Both the position numbers and the translations under genes were made by a program. Shown piece by piece: positions 53,201 to 63,822 of a stretch of DNA of 64,000 nucleotides (its first letter is position 1; every line of letters starts with the position of its first letter). The stretch is from Bagarius yarrelli (lineage: Eukaryota > Chordata > Actinopteri > Siluriformes > Sisoridae): positions 274,501-338,500 of the forward strand of contig VCAZ01000001.1 in assembly GCA_005784505.1 (NCBI GenBank), given 5' to 3'. The notes under the pieces were generated by a model that ran no database searches, was not told the origin of the DNA, and was given only the letters and a program-made list of their open reading frames with translations.

Positions 53201-56200
53201 ACCCGTATTACACTGTATTACCTCAGTATTACATCTGTATTACATCAGTATCAGATCTGTATAACCTCTGTATTACCTCTGTATTACCTCTGCATTACAT
53301 CTGTATTACATCTGTATCAGATCTGTATAACCTCTGTATTACCCTCTGTATTACATCTGTATTACCTCTGTATTACATCTGTATTACCTCTGTATTACCT
53401 CAGTATTACATATCGTGTATCAGTATTACACTGTAACTGTATTACCTCTGTATTACCTCTGTATTACATCTGTATTACCTCTGCATTACCTCTGTATTAC
53501 ATCAGTATCAGATCTGTATAACCTCTGTATTATTCTCTGTCTACCTGCTGTATTACTCTAGATCTGTATTACATCTGTATTACCTCTGTATTATTACATC
53601 TGTATTACCTCTGTATTACCATCTGTATTACTCTGTATTACCTGTATTACCTCTGATCTGTCTTAACTCTGTACAAATTACCTATCTGTAATTACATCTG
53701 TATTACATCAGTATACATCTGTATTACATCTGTATTACGTCTGTATTACCTCTGTATTACATCTGTTATACATCTGTATTACATCTGTATTACCTCTGTA
53801 TTACATATCTGTATTACCTCAGTATTACATCTGTATTACCTCAGTATTACATCTGTATTACCGCTGTTAGATCTGTATTACCTCTGTATTACATCTGTTT
53901 ACACTGATTATGTATTAGATTGTATTACCTCTGTTTTCCATCTGTATCAGATCTGTATTACCTCTGTATTACATCTGTATTAATCTGTTTACCTCTGTTA
54001 TACATCTGTATTACCTCAGTATTAGATCTGTATTACCTCACTATTACCTCTGTATTAGATCGGTATTACCTCTGTATTACATCTGTATTACACGTATTAT
54101 TAGATCTGTATTACCTCTGTATTACATCTGTAATTACAACTGTATTACCTCAGTATTACATCTGTATTTACTCTGTATTATTACAGCATTAACATCTGTA
54201 TTACATACTGTATTACCTCTGTATTACCTCTGTATTCCACTGTATTACGTCTGTATTACCTCTGTATTACCTCTGTATTAGGGGAAGTGGTGGCTCATGG
54301 TTAAGGTGTTGGATTACCAACCTGAAGGTTGTGGGTTCGATTCCCAGCTCCACCAAGCCACCACTGTTGGGCCCCTGAGCAAGGCCCTTAACCCCCCAAT
54401 TGCTCAGTTGTATAACAAGGAATATTGTAAGTCGCTCTGGATAAGAACATCTGCCAAATGCTGCAAAGGTTGTAAATGTAAATGTAAATGTATTAGATCT
54501 GTATTATCTGTTACATCTGTATTACATCTGTATTACCTCTGTATTACCTCTGTATTACCTCATCTGTATTACCTCTGTATTACCTCTGTATTACTCTGTA
54601 TTACAACTGTATTAGATCTGTATTACCTCTGTATTACATCTGTATTACCTCTGTATTACCTTTGTATTAGATCTGTATTACTCTGTATCACTCTGTATTA
54701 TCTGTATTACATCTGTATTACCTCTGTATTACTCTGTATTAGATCTGTATTACATCTGTATTACATCTGTATTACCATGTATTACCTCAGTATTACATCT
54801 GTATTACCCTCTGTATTATTAACTTTGTATTAGATCTGTATTACCCTCTGTATTACAATCAGTATTAATCTGTATTATCTGTATTACCTCTGTATTAGAT
54901 CTGTATTACCTCTGTATTACATCTGTATTCTGTATTACCTCTGTATTAGTAGATCTGTATTACCTCTGTAATTACATCTGTATTACATCTGTATTACTGA
55001 TTACCTCTGTATTACATCTGTATTACATCTGTATTACCTCAGCATGTATTAAATCTGTATTACTCTGTTAGTATTCTGTATTACCTCTGTATTACTCTGT
55101 ATTACCTCTGTATTATCTGTATTACGTCTGTATTAAAAATTACTCTGTATTACCTCTGTATTAGGGGAAGTGGTGGCTCATGGTTAAGGTGTTGGATTAC
55201 CAACCTGAAGGTTGTGGGTTCGATTCCCAGCTCCACCAAGCCACCCTGTTGGGCCCCTGAGCAAGGCCCTTAACCCCCCAATTGCTCAGTTGTATAACAA
55301 GGAATATTGTAAGTCGCTCTGGATAAGAACATCTGCCAAATGCTGACAAATGTAAATGTGTAAATGTAAAATGTATTAGATCTGTATAACCTCTGTATAA
55401 CCTCTGTATTACCTCTGTATTACCTCTGTATTACATCTGTATTACATCTGTATCAGATCTGTATAACCTCTGTATTACCTCTGTATTACATCTGTATTAC
55501 CTCTGTATTACATCTGTATTAGATCTGTATTACCTCTGTATTACATCTGTCTTACTCGGTATTACCTGTACCTCTGTATTGTACCTCTGTATTACCTCTG
55601 TATTACCTGTATTCTGTATTACATCTGTATTACTGAGTTACTCTGTATATTACCTCTGTATTAGATCTGTATTACCATCTGATTACATCTGTATACTCTG
55701 TATTACACTCAGTACACATCTGTATTACTCTGTATTATTACTTCTGTATTAGTATCTGTATTACCTCTGTATTACATCAGTATTAGATCTGTATCACCTC
55801 TGTATACCCTCTGTATTACCTCTGTATTACATCTGTATTACCTCTGTATTATCTGTATTATCTGTATCAGATCTGTATTACCTCTGTATTACATCTGTAT
55901 TACCTCTGTATTACATCTGTATTAGATCTGTATTACCTCTGTATTACATCTGTATTACCTCTGTATTACATCTGTATTACCTCTGTATTACATCTCTGTA
56001 TTACATCTGTATAACATCTGTATTACCTCTGTATTACATCTGTATTACAACTGTATTACCTCTGTATTAGATCTGAAAGAAGTGAATTATTTTCTTTGTT
56101 TCTTAGCGTATTTCCTTCTTTACCTGCGCTCATAAACTACAGTTACTTGTCATGCTGGAAAAATGTTTGGCCTTTATATAATTACAGTAAGTGGAAATCT

Positions 56201-56498
56201 TAATGCTACACAATAGAGAGAAACTTCAGACAGTTGTGTGATTACAACGTTAGAGCAACAGTTTGGGGAAGACACACATGTGTGGGTGCTGATAAAGTGT
56301 CCGCAAACGTTTGGCTATATAGTGTAGACATTACACAGCCTGCAGTGAATAAAACCCAGCAGGTTTCCCTTTAACTGTGTGTTTAATGTTATTGGTATAC
56401 AAAAAATAATAATCAGAAATTGATGAAATAAAAAAATATATATAAAATGATGTAAAATATAATATGATGCAACACGTTACATTTATAAAAGAGTGTGC

Positions 56499-56534
<36 letters not shown>

Positions 56535-58154
56535 CCTGAGCTGACTCCATGGCATGGTATCCTGTAACAGTAGAGCGTCGTTTCTTTTGAACAAAGACAG
56601 CTTTGCGCTTTTTTCTGCGGCGAGCCGGTTTGGCCATGTCGCCTTCCTGTGTGTGTTCTCCCAGACTGGGACGGCCCACTTTCCTTTTCTTTCCATAATA
56701 ATGTGCTACAAAAAACAGACATTTCAGCTGTACATTTACAAAATACAATAGATATCCATGCAGCATATGTGTGTGTGTGTGTGTGTGTATGTGAGTGTGT
56801 GTCTGTGTGATTCAAGCAGGATAACAGCATTTATACAAAAAAAAAATCCACTTCAGGTTGTTTTTACAGTATCACACTAATAATGTGGATTGATTTCCTA
56901 AAACTGCACAGTCTGATGTGTGAGATTTTTCTTTTTTTTCTTACGAACAGCCATGGAAGTGCTAGGTACCTATTCTACCCCAGGTCCCCATGGGATAGAT
57001 TCCTTTCTTTATATAATGTGTGTCAGTTTTACGCTAAAGGCATGTGTGGCATCTTATGGCGAAGTTTTACATGAGAAATCATTTATTTAATTTTTTTTAC
57101 AAAAGACGTGGTGGCTCAGTGGTTAAGGTTTTGGGTTTGATTCCCAGCAACACCAAGTTGCCATCCTTTCTGGGTTTTTTTTCCCCCCTGTGATTTTTCT
57201 TCTCTCCAGATCGCTCTATATTGTTTGTTGTCTTTCCTATCGTATATCTACATCTGTCTGTCTAAAAATAACTCCTGTCCTTAATTCCCTACTCCAAATA
57301 TACATCTCGTCGTCTTCTTCTCTTTAATAGATCTGTCCCCTCTCTTCTCCTCTCCTCTCCTCTCCTCTCCTCTCCTCTCTTCTCCTCTCCTCTCTTCCCA
57401 TTCTAATAAGTTTAATAAACTTAATTAAGTCAACTTGTTCCCTCCATAACCTGACTTATGTTTTTTAATAATCCACTAATCAGCACATTGGTTCTCCTGT
57501 GTGTCCAATCACATTAAAGAAAAATCACAGTAAGACATTTAATTAATGATTTTGAGTTCATGACACTTAAAATCTGAAGTTTGTGTGTTTTAAAGCTTAG
57601 TTCTGAATCCAAAATGCAAATGTTCAGTCAAGATAACTTGGTAATTGCAGTAACGACACCATTAGGGTTTATAGCGCCGCAGTTACACTTACTGTACTTG
57701 GTCTTGGTGTGTGTGGAACAGTTTTCTGGACACTTCTCCGAGACAAGTGTGGGGCCGAACAGATTTGGACAGCACTGCAGTCTCACACACACTCTACGGC
57801 AAAAATCTGCCACCTGTTCAGTCAAACACACGATTCTCATACTTGCCCGGTAACTCTTGCCTTTGTACCTGCAGGAACACACGAAGCCATAAATCCACTG
57901 ATGTGTGTGCTCAGTATGCTAACAGCGCAGAGTTCGTAATGCTTAAGTCCATTAAAGTCGTGCATGCGTAAGTATACAAACTGGATTTATGGTTATGCAA
58001 ATTACCGAATCTAAAAAAAAAAAAAAAGACTATTCTTCCACTTTTTGTCTTGCATCAGTAATTCGGGGTTTTTACAGCCAAAAAAACCCCACAAACTAAC
58101 GCTGCAAGTGTGCCTTATTTTGACTGTATAATTCGTCAATAAATCTGACTATGT

Positions 58155-58185
<31 letters not shown>

Positions 58186-58299
58186 CCGTACTTGGCTTTT
58201 AGGGTTTCCTCTAGACAGTTCCACTCTGGATCTCCAACCATCTGAAGCTCTCTGAGAACACGGCTAGGTTTATAGGCTGAGTTTATCAACATTGTCAGT

Positions 58300-58334
<35 letters not shown>

Positions 58335-61300
58335 GGAAGCTTTCTAAATGAGGAATTGGCATACAGTGTCTTACAGATACACCCGTCTCCCCAGCCAAAC
58401 AGGGATAATATATATATAATATATATACATATCATCTAGACCTGCAGACTGTCTCTCTCTCGCTCTCTTTTTCTCTCACTTATCTTACACACAGTACACC
58501 AGGGACTGTCACTTTACCTCCTTAAGGACCAGTGAGCATTTGCCAGGCCCCACAGCTTGTGGTAACTCAGCGATTCTTCCCTTGTTGAGGTACGGCCCAG
58601 AAAAACAGCGATGATTCACAAAGATTTGAGAGCAGCAGTACTTTCCATTCATAAAAACTGTGATAAACAAATTACACACACACACACACACACACACATT
58701 ATAATTCCACACAGCACTGGATATAATGTATTATACAATTTTGCTATTAAAGAACAGATTATCAATCAATACTCTTGGATAAATAACCTTAAAAATATAA
58801 TTGTTTAAAGTGCAAAAAGACCCATAACATGGCCGTCTTAAAGGATACGCAGACGGGGTGTCTGCTGAAAGTCACATGCTCACTGTGCATCTGCTAAATT
58901 TAGAGCAAGCGGCTGCACGATAACAGATGTAGAGATAAATCTTATTCTCGTTTAAAAGATAAGAAAAAAAATAAAGTCTTTTGCAAACAGCACAAAACAA
59001 TTCCACTGAAAGCCACTGAAATCCGCACTGAAGCAGATTCTTTAAGCACTAATTTCACTGATGCTGGAAGGGTAAACTAATAGAATAAATACAGAATGTG
59101 CCACATATCAATGAGGTGGTGAGAAATGACAGGAAAGGTGTATAAATTTTTAGATAGGTTTAACATTCAAGTGAGTTTTTTATGTTTTAAATTAATTTAA
59201 CGGCATTGTGACATTTATTTATGTTTACATTTAAATGCACCATAAAAATCACAATAATTACCCCCCCAAGTCTTAAACTATGTTTTAGCCCCAGTTCATG
59301 AGAGGCTTCAAATACAGTCTCTAGTAAATCATACCACTTTAACAAGATTTTGTTGATAAATGTCATGTTTATTATGTAAAGAAAAGAAGCAACCTGTGTC
59401 CATGGCGGCGGACTGGCAGTGGTCCAGTTCAACAGATTCTTTGGGTGATAAAATCAATCTGCAATAGAGACATCATACTGAATTCTACTATTCCATAATA
59501 AATCATTATAAAGCAAAGAGGCAGTGGAACATCTTGGAGAATGTTAACCGTCGTCTGATAGCAAAGTGTCCATTCCAACCTCCATCTAAACGCACATCTC
59601 CTTAACGCATGAACGCACACAGACTAGACGACCAAAGACAACATTACTACAATTCATCATTCACCGGTAAAAATATTACAGTTAGTAACGGTACTAAAAT
59701 ACTAAATATTACAATATTCCCTGATTACACACACACACACACACTGCTACTGCTGCTGGAGTTAAACTAATTCATAAAGATACCCAAACTACATAAACTA
59801 TCAAAACACACCAAAATCCATATCCAAACTGTCCAAAAGAAATACTGAAACACTGATATTAATTTACGTTTACGATGTGTTGCTTAGACTATGGGAGAGC
59901 TTAAGGTTTTGGGTTTGATTCCCAGCAACACCAAGTTGCCATCCTTTTCTGGGTTTTTTTCTTTTTTCCCCCTGTGATTTTTCTTCTCTCCAGATCGCTC
60001 TATATTGTTTGTTGTCTTTCCTATCGTATATCTACATCTATCTGTCTAAAAATAACTCCTGTCCTTAATTCCCTACTCCAAATATACATCTCGTCGTCTT
60101 CTTCTCTTTAATAGATCTGTCCCCTCTCCTCTCCTCTCTTCTCCTCTCCTCTCTTCTCTTCTCTTCTCTTCTCCTCTCCTCTCCTCTCCTCCCATTCTAA
60201 TAAGTTTAATAAACTTAATTAAGTCAACTCGTTCCCTCCATAACCTGACTTATGTTTTTTAATAATCCACTAATCAGCACATTGGTTCTCCTGTGTGTCC
60301 AATCACATTAAAGAAAAATCACAGTAAGACATTTAATTAATGATTTTGAGTTCATGACACTTAAAATCTGAAGTTTATGGGAGAGCGTAGAGTTGTAGTT
60401 TTCTGTCACTCCGAGTGCACCACTGACGCTCCATCACAAGCTCGACTCATATCAACGGCCCAAAATATAATTACAAAGACTATTAATTAACAGTTAGCTG
60501 ACAAAACACAGCAAAATCTGTATTTCCTTAACTACTATGTGTAGTGAAATATTCACCAATTGCACAGATTTGTCCATAAAGTAATCACAGAGCGAGAAGT
60601 AAGTGAGGAGGAAGTGCGGAGTGAGCGAGGAGCGGGAAAATGAGAATCCGGACCGCAGTTGGAGTGGAGGAACATTAAATGCTTTGAGTTTGGAGTGAAT
60701 ATTTACACACACACACACACATGCACTCGGGTTTAAAATGCAGATGTTATGTGTCATTAATTAAAAGGGTTAGAAAAAGTGAAAGAGTTTGTTTAAAAAA
60801 ATGGGATAGAAGTTGAAGCAGAGACAGACAGACAGTGAGAAAGTTCCTGTCCACTTACTGTTTCTCTGGCTGCACCACAGCAATCTTCCTCTGCGACTGA
60901 CCTAAAGAATGTGATGTAAACGCTGTTACATTCACTAAATAACTATTCACCTCTTGTGTTTGTAAGGTGTCTTAATACAGTATATGGGCAAAAGTATTGG
61001 GACACCAGACCATTGCATTTTTCCAGAATAAGTTCCACTCTTACCCTTATAATAACCTTCACGCTTCTAGAAATGATTTCAGCCATAACAGACTATCATC
61101 TTTGTGGAACTCTTTATGGGGCTTTGTGCACAGGGACATTGTCATGCTGAGAGAGTGTTTAAGTCTCTTAGTTCCAGTTAAGAAATAATGTAATGCTACA
61201 TTATACAGTACAAACAGATTCTAGACAACTTTGTGGCAACAACTTTTAAAGTCGAAAGTTTTCAAAATACTTACGCAACTAAAAGTAGAATATTTTTTTG

Positions 61301-63822
61301 TTAATTTTTTAATTGTAAATAACTTACTACCTTCATCCCTTAAATTTTCTAATAAACTTTAACATCATTTGGAAATATTGTGAATTACAGTGACTCTGTA
61401 ACCCAATGAGGGTTGAAAAAAGGTCAGAAATTCTCCTAACACATTCATATAAAAAGAGAAAAGAGAAAAGCAGGAATTGGTTAGAAGTTTGCAGAAAGTT
61501 TCAAGACACATTAAAGTATGGCAGCATTTTACCCTCCTTACGTCACCATGCTATAAAGTTTCACGGGATTAGACGTGTAAGAGGGTGTAAGAGAGTGTTA
61601 GAGACAGAAATGAGATACACAGCTACATAGACGAGTCGAGTCAAAGGAATACTTACACACTGCTTTACGTAAAGGTGTTAATTGATATGCATTAGCTTCA
61701 CACCAGCCCACAGGAAAGATGTCCATACTCTCAACATCTGCTATACACTCAGGTAAAGTTGTGGTCAGGCCTGACATACCAGAAAGAAACAAAAGGATAA
61801 CATTTCAAAATGTACTAAACCGAGATTATAACTACACTTTAGCAATAAAATAATAATAAAACACAGCTTGAGTATAAACTGACTTTTCATGTACAGGATC
61901 ATTTACACTCATAGTATTAAACAATAAAACAAAACGTCATTAAAGAGCTGAAACTGCTGCGACGTCATGTGTCATTATCAACATGCTGGATAAAGTATGT
62001 CTGAATTTCATTCATACTACCTGTTACTATACTATATAATCGATAGACGACTTTTTTAATGGTTGGGAGGTGTGTACTTACTTAAACGTAGTACCTACTT
62101 ACTTACTTACTACAGTATGCCATTTGGGATGGACCCTGACTCCCGATTATAACAGCTTTTAAAAATAGGGTCTGCTAAAACCTGTTGTTAACACAAGCTC
62201 AAGATATTCTCAATTTCCAAAAACTCAAGAAGGCCCTTCTGCTAAAAAAACTGTTGTTTTAACACAAGCTCAAGAATCGTTCTCAATTCCTCACTCCACC
62301 ACCAAAACTATTCCAACTGAACTATTTTTTAGTTTTCTGGAAGTTTAATGGTGGAGATGTTACTCATGAGATGTTAGTCCTGAGCAGCGCTATTGGTTGG
62401 GGAGGTACTGACATAAAGAAAAACTACATAAAGAAAACTACGATGTAAACAAACAATAGTCTCCATGATGACTACAGTCAGAAACTGCCCTGCTGCCTGC
62501 TGTGTTAAAATTAACCCTTTAAATACTCATTATATAACGTGATAGAGCTGATAACCTGATAACCTGAAGAAAATGGCACATGATAGAGTTTCAGATCGGG
62601 ACCTGCATTTACAACACGCCTCAATGCTAAAAGTAGCTCATAACTACGAATTTAGAAGAAAATCTTGAAAATAACAGGTGTGTCAGTCCTAAAGACCTGG
62701 GTTAGACTGTTATTTCGTAAACTAGGTCAGTAAGTAAACTAAGGTGAACTAAAGTCACTAAGACCAACACACCCAATAACCGTTTAAGAGACATTTGACG
62801 ATACTGGGCTTTTAAAAGCGTATCACTGTAATCGAGGGGACTTTTGGAGACCTTGTACGAGACGCAGTCACTTCACCAACAAATAGAAACAACCCAATTT
62901 TGACAATTCGACGATACCTGGGCACAGGTAAAATGCAGTTACGTGGCAATTAATATTTTTCTTTAAATACGGCAACATATAATTGCCCCCGACAATAGAA
63001 ACATTCCTCCCCTATCAGCCAATCACTGTGTGCATGGTAATCATGCTGACATCATTCGTAGCACCGAGGTCAACCCTGCACTGACCTTCAGCCTAACACT
63101 TCTCTATAAAAGTTTGTCTCGGCAGCTTTATGGGTTGTAAGAAAAGAAGTCTTAGCTAAAAACATTCACTGCTATTTAGTAGAAAATGTTTTGCCCTGAT
63201 TTGTTAATTAATAAATACTAAAGAGTGGCATGATTTTATCCCAGATTAACGTTAAATGAAGATTTGCATGTTTTTCTGTGTGCATGTGAATCTCTTTGGA
63301 AAGCATGTGGGTGGTACGAGTGAATGTGTGTTACTGACATCTCACTTTTAATCCATAGCAACATACTGATGATGAAAAAGTTGCTCTAAAAGCTCCAGGA
63401 TTGTGTGAAGAGATGAAGGAGATGGTATAAACACTCATCTACATCAGTGTCTGTCTTTTATATTTACAGACCACCCGCTATTTTTAGTTCACACACTTTC
63501 ATTTTATTGTTACTTTAAAAATGACCTCCCTACTCCCTCTCGCACACTTACACGCACACACACAACCACATAAACGCATACACACAGTCTCTCTCTCTCT
63601 TATTCACAGACTTCCCCAACAATTTTTTTTCTCACCTACACACACACACACACACACACATTAACCCACCCCTAAACCACACACACGTCCTGTACCTTCA
63701 TATCGAAGCCAAAGAAGTCGTCCTTTAACCTGTGTTATCCGTGCAACATTGATTTCACCTGGCTGAAGTGGATTTACCGCTTCCAACCACGTATCTTTAC
63801 AGAAGCCCCGACTCACTGACGC
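50080..63822 (-). CDS. sfmbt2: SFMBT2, C-terminal half (MBT4, SLED, SAM), 11 exons
   Basis: A Polycomb-group protein: four MBT repeats read methylated lysine on histones, and a C-terminal SAM domain mediates assembly. Minus-strand coding exons: 63822-63696, 61770-61657, 60901-60859, 59458-59394, 58657-58518, 58301-58192, 57868-57693, 56705-56536, 52511-52290, 51452-51321, 50220-50080. Introns are GT-AG, phases agree, and the fragment is 479 residues. Order: fourth MBT repeat 1-80 (LEAVNP, DVESMDIFPVGWCEAN), basic QSQRKIAVVQPEKQ, SLED domain about 100-259 (NGKYCCSQIFVNHRCFSGPY, GPGKCSLVLKE), basic KPARRRKKRKAVFVQKKRR, acidic EEEEEEES stretch, SAM domain about 405-479 (NPLEWSVSDV, GQALLLLTLP). 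SFMBT2 is preferred over SFMBT1 because of VKVAFYSQYA at the end and the adjacent PRKCQ. Upstream exons lie beyond the right edge. Confidence 0.94.
50335..50460. repeat. Interspersed repeat with ATCGG/CGATAT motifs
   Basis: GATATATCGGTTTGCGATTTTATCGGACGATATGGGCC resembles a decayed fish repeat built of ATATCGG blocks. It lies in the SFMBT2 last intron. Confidence 0.35.
51007..51146 (+). repeat. V-type tRNA-derived SINE
   Basis: Head GGTGCTAACCAGGTG, degenerate B box, central CCACTGCTGGGTG, tail AAATCGCTCTGGACGAGGACG. It lies antisense in the SFMBT2 last intron. Confidence 0.65.
51321..51452 (-). CDS. sfmbt2: SFMBT2 exon (SAM, first part)
   Basis: RLVLERNPLEWSVSDVVNFI and DCASLAKTFQEQ. Confidence 0.95.
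51515..51790. mobile_element. Tc1-like element, left-end fragment
   Basis: GATTTTGTACGTTTGCGCACTGATAAA, ATTTTAATGAGTGAAATCAA and GGTGCCAAAAACCTTGTTGG are the sequence order of the 5' end of the same Tc1-like family seen at 40979. The body and right end are missing. Confidence 0.65.
52290..52511 (-). CDS. sfmbt2: SFMBT2 exon (acidic region)
   Basis: DSDDFDEEEEEEESYSGES then a Ser/Thr/Arg-rich tail (STRRSRACRSLTLPG). Poorly conserved linker before the SAM domain; phases 0 and 0. Confidence 0.85.
54281..54490 (+). repeat. V-type tRNA-derived SINE, complete, inside minisatellite
   Basis: GGGGAAGTGGTGGCTCATGG head, B box GGGTTCGATTCCC, central GGGCCCCTGAGCAAGGCCC, tail GTAAGTCGCTCTGGATAAGA, ending in TAAATG repeats. 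It is not a functional tRNA gene: no acceptor/anticodon folding is expected from a SINE head. Confidence 0.92.
55164..55373 (+). repeat. V-type SINE, second near-identical copy
   Basis: Same sequence and same junctions as the copy at 54281 (CTGTATTA before, TATTAGATCTG after), 883 bp further on. This indicates duplication together with the surrounding array. Confidence 0.92.
56500..56533. repeat. (GT)n at SFMBT2 donor
   Basis: On the transcribed strand this CA tract begins two bases after the GT of the donor of exon 56705-56536. Confidence 0.92.
56536..56705 (-). CDS. sfmbt2: SFMBT2 exon (basic region)
   Basis: HYYGKKRKVGRPSLGEHTQE then KPARRRKKRKAVFVQKKRRS, a likely nuclear-localisation and nucleic-acid-binding segment. 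Donor CAG|GTCACACAC, non-optimal and followed by a CA repeat. Confidence 0.95.
56767..56812. repeat. (GT)n microsatellite upstream of an SFMBT2 acceptor
   Basis: Located about 60 bases before the acceptor of exon 56705-56536 on the transcribed strand. Confidence 0.9.
57123..57582. repeat. 460-bp segment duplicated at 59901-60376 (probable source copy)
   Basis: It begins inside the tRNA-like head of a SINE (TTAAGGTTTTGGGTTTGATT) and includes a TCTCC microsatellite. It ends CTTAAAATCTGAAGTTT. The upstream SINE head (GTGGTGGCTCAGTGG, 57109) continues here but not in the other copy, so this looks like the source. Confidence 0.85.
57693..57868 (-). CDS. sfmbt2: SFMBT2 exon (SLED, end)
   Basis: YKGKSYRASMRIV, then DFCRRVCVRLQCCPNLFGPT and ENCSTHTKTKY, rich in conserved cysteines. 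Confidence 0.96.
58154..58335. repeat. GT and CA microsatellites bracketing an SFMBT2 exon
   Basis: GT tract at 58154-58184 and CA tract at 58306-58334, on either side of exon 58301-58192. Confidence 0.9.
58192..58301 (-). CDS. sfmbt2: SFMBT2 exon (SLED, middle)
   Basis: VLTMLINSAYKPSRVLRELQ. The donor is AA|GTACGG rather than after TACG: only this choice yields the conserved LKAKYKGKSYR junction. TG repeats precede the acceptor and CA repeats follow the donor. Confidence 0.93.
58518..58657 (-). CDS. sfmbt2: SFMBT2 exon (SLED, first part)
   Basis: FMNGKYCCSQIFVNHRCFSG and YLNKGRIAELPQAVGPGKCS. A (TG)n lies upstream of the acceptor on the transcribed strand. Confidence 0.96.
58674..58699. 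repeat. (CA)n before an SFMBT2 acceptor
   Basis: Thirteen CA units just upstream (transcribed strand: TG) of the acceptor of exon 58657-58518. Confidence 0.9.
59394..59458 (-). CDS. sfmbt2: SFMBT2 65-bp exon
   Basis: LILSPKESVELDHCQSAAMDT, a diverged linker at the start of the SLED domain. It is placed by acceptor TCTCTATTGCAG, donor ACAG|GTTGCT and matching phases, so it is less certain than its neighbours. Confidence 0.75.
59901..60376. mobile_element. 476-bp inserted copy of 57123-57582 with 10-bp target duplication
   Basis: The copy is flanked on both sides by ATGGGAGAGC (59891-59900 and 60377-60386). It differs from its partner mainly in the poly-T and TCTCC run lengths. It sits in the SFMBT2 intron between exons 60901-60859 and 59458-59394. 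No poly(A) tail and no terminal inverted repeats are visible. Confidence 0.75.
60859..60901 (-). CDS. sfmbt2: SFMBT2 43-bp exon (basic linker)
   Basis: QSQRKIAVVQPEK between CATTCTTTAG and GTAAGT; phases 2 and 2 join both neighbours. Confidence 0.92.
60976..61240. mobile_element. Mariner-like miniature element, partial
   Basis: CAGTATATGGGCAAAAGTATTGGGACACC is the common end of a fish mariner-type miniature element. GGGCTTTGTGCACAGGGACATTGTCATGCTG inside it is also typical. The right end is decayed. Related short ends occur near 25420 (ACTATATGGCAAAGTAAGTAATTGGGCACC) and 56300 (GGCTATATAGTGTAGA). Confidence 0.5.
61657..61770 (-). CDS. sfmbt2: SFMBT2 exon (MBT4, second part)
   Basis: ADVESMDIFPVGWCEANAYQ is the most conserved MBT block, including the aromatic-cage region. 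Donor TGT|GTAAGT. Confidence 0.95.
61800..63690 (-). other. SFMBT2 intron
   Basis: Intron between exons 63822-63696 and 61770-61657. AT-rich, with repeated TACTTACTTAC (62080-62110) and CA tracts near 63635-63660. No other feature recognised. Confidence 0.6.
63696..63822 (-). CDS. sfmbt2: SFMBT2 exon (MBT4, first part)
   Basis: VSRGFCKDTWLEAVNPLQPG and QVKGRLLWLRYE. The acceptor is preceded by a TG-rich tract instead of a normal pyrimidine tract (TGTGTGTAG). Confidence 0.88.

Larger units (their letters stand above)
52891..56073. repeat. 11-bp minisatellite (CTCTGTATTAC/ATCTGTATTAC)n, 3.2 kb
   Basis: An array within the SFMBT2 intron between exons 56705-56536 and 52511-52290. Units are mostly ATCTGTATTAC and CTCTGTATTAC, often alternating as a 22-bp dimer, with scattered indels. 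About 250 units by length. Two nearly identical SINEs interrupt it. On the transcribed minus strand the unit reads GTAATACAGAG/GTAATACAGAT. Confidence 0.95.

Noticed and set aside
54281..54370. Possible tRNA gene (A and B box, GGTTCGATTCCC)
   Set aside because: The same sequence recurs many times with the V-SINE body and tail attached, so it is a SINE head rather than a tRNA gene.
52891..56073. CRISPR-like regular repeat array
   Set aside because: The repeat is 11 bp with no unique spacers and lies in a vertebrate intron; it is a minisatellite. The same applies to 41160-42118.
56331..56830. Longer minus-strand frames around the basic SFMBT2 exon
   Set aside because: Only the frame with KPARRRKKRKAVF between the splice sites is coding; the rest is intron and GT-repeat translation.
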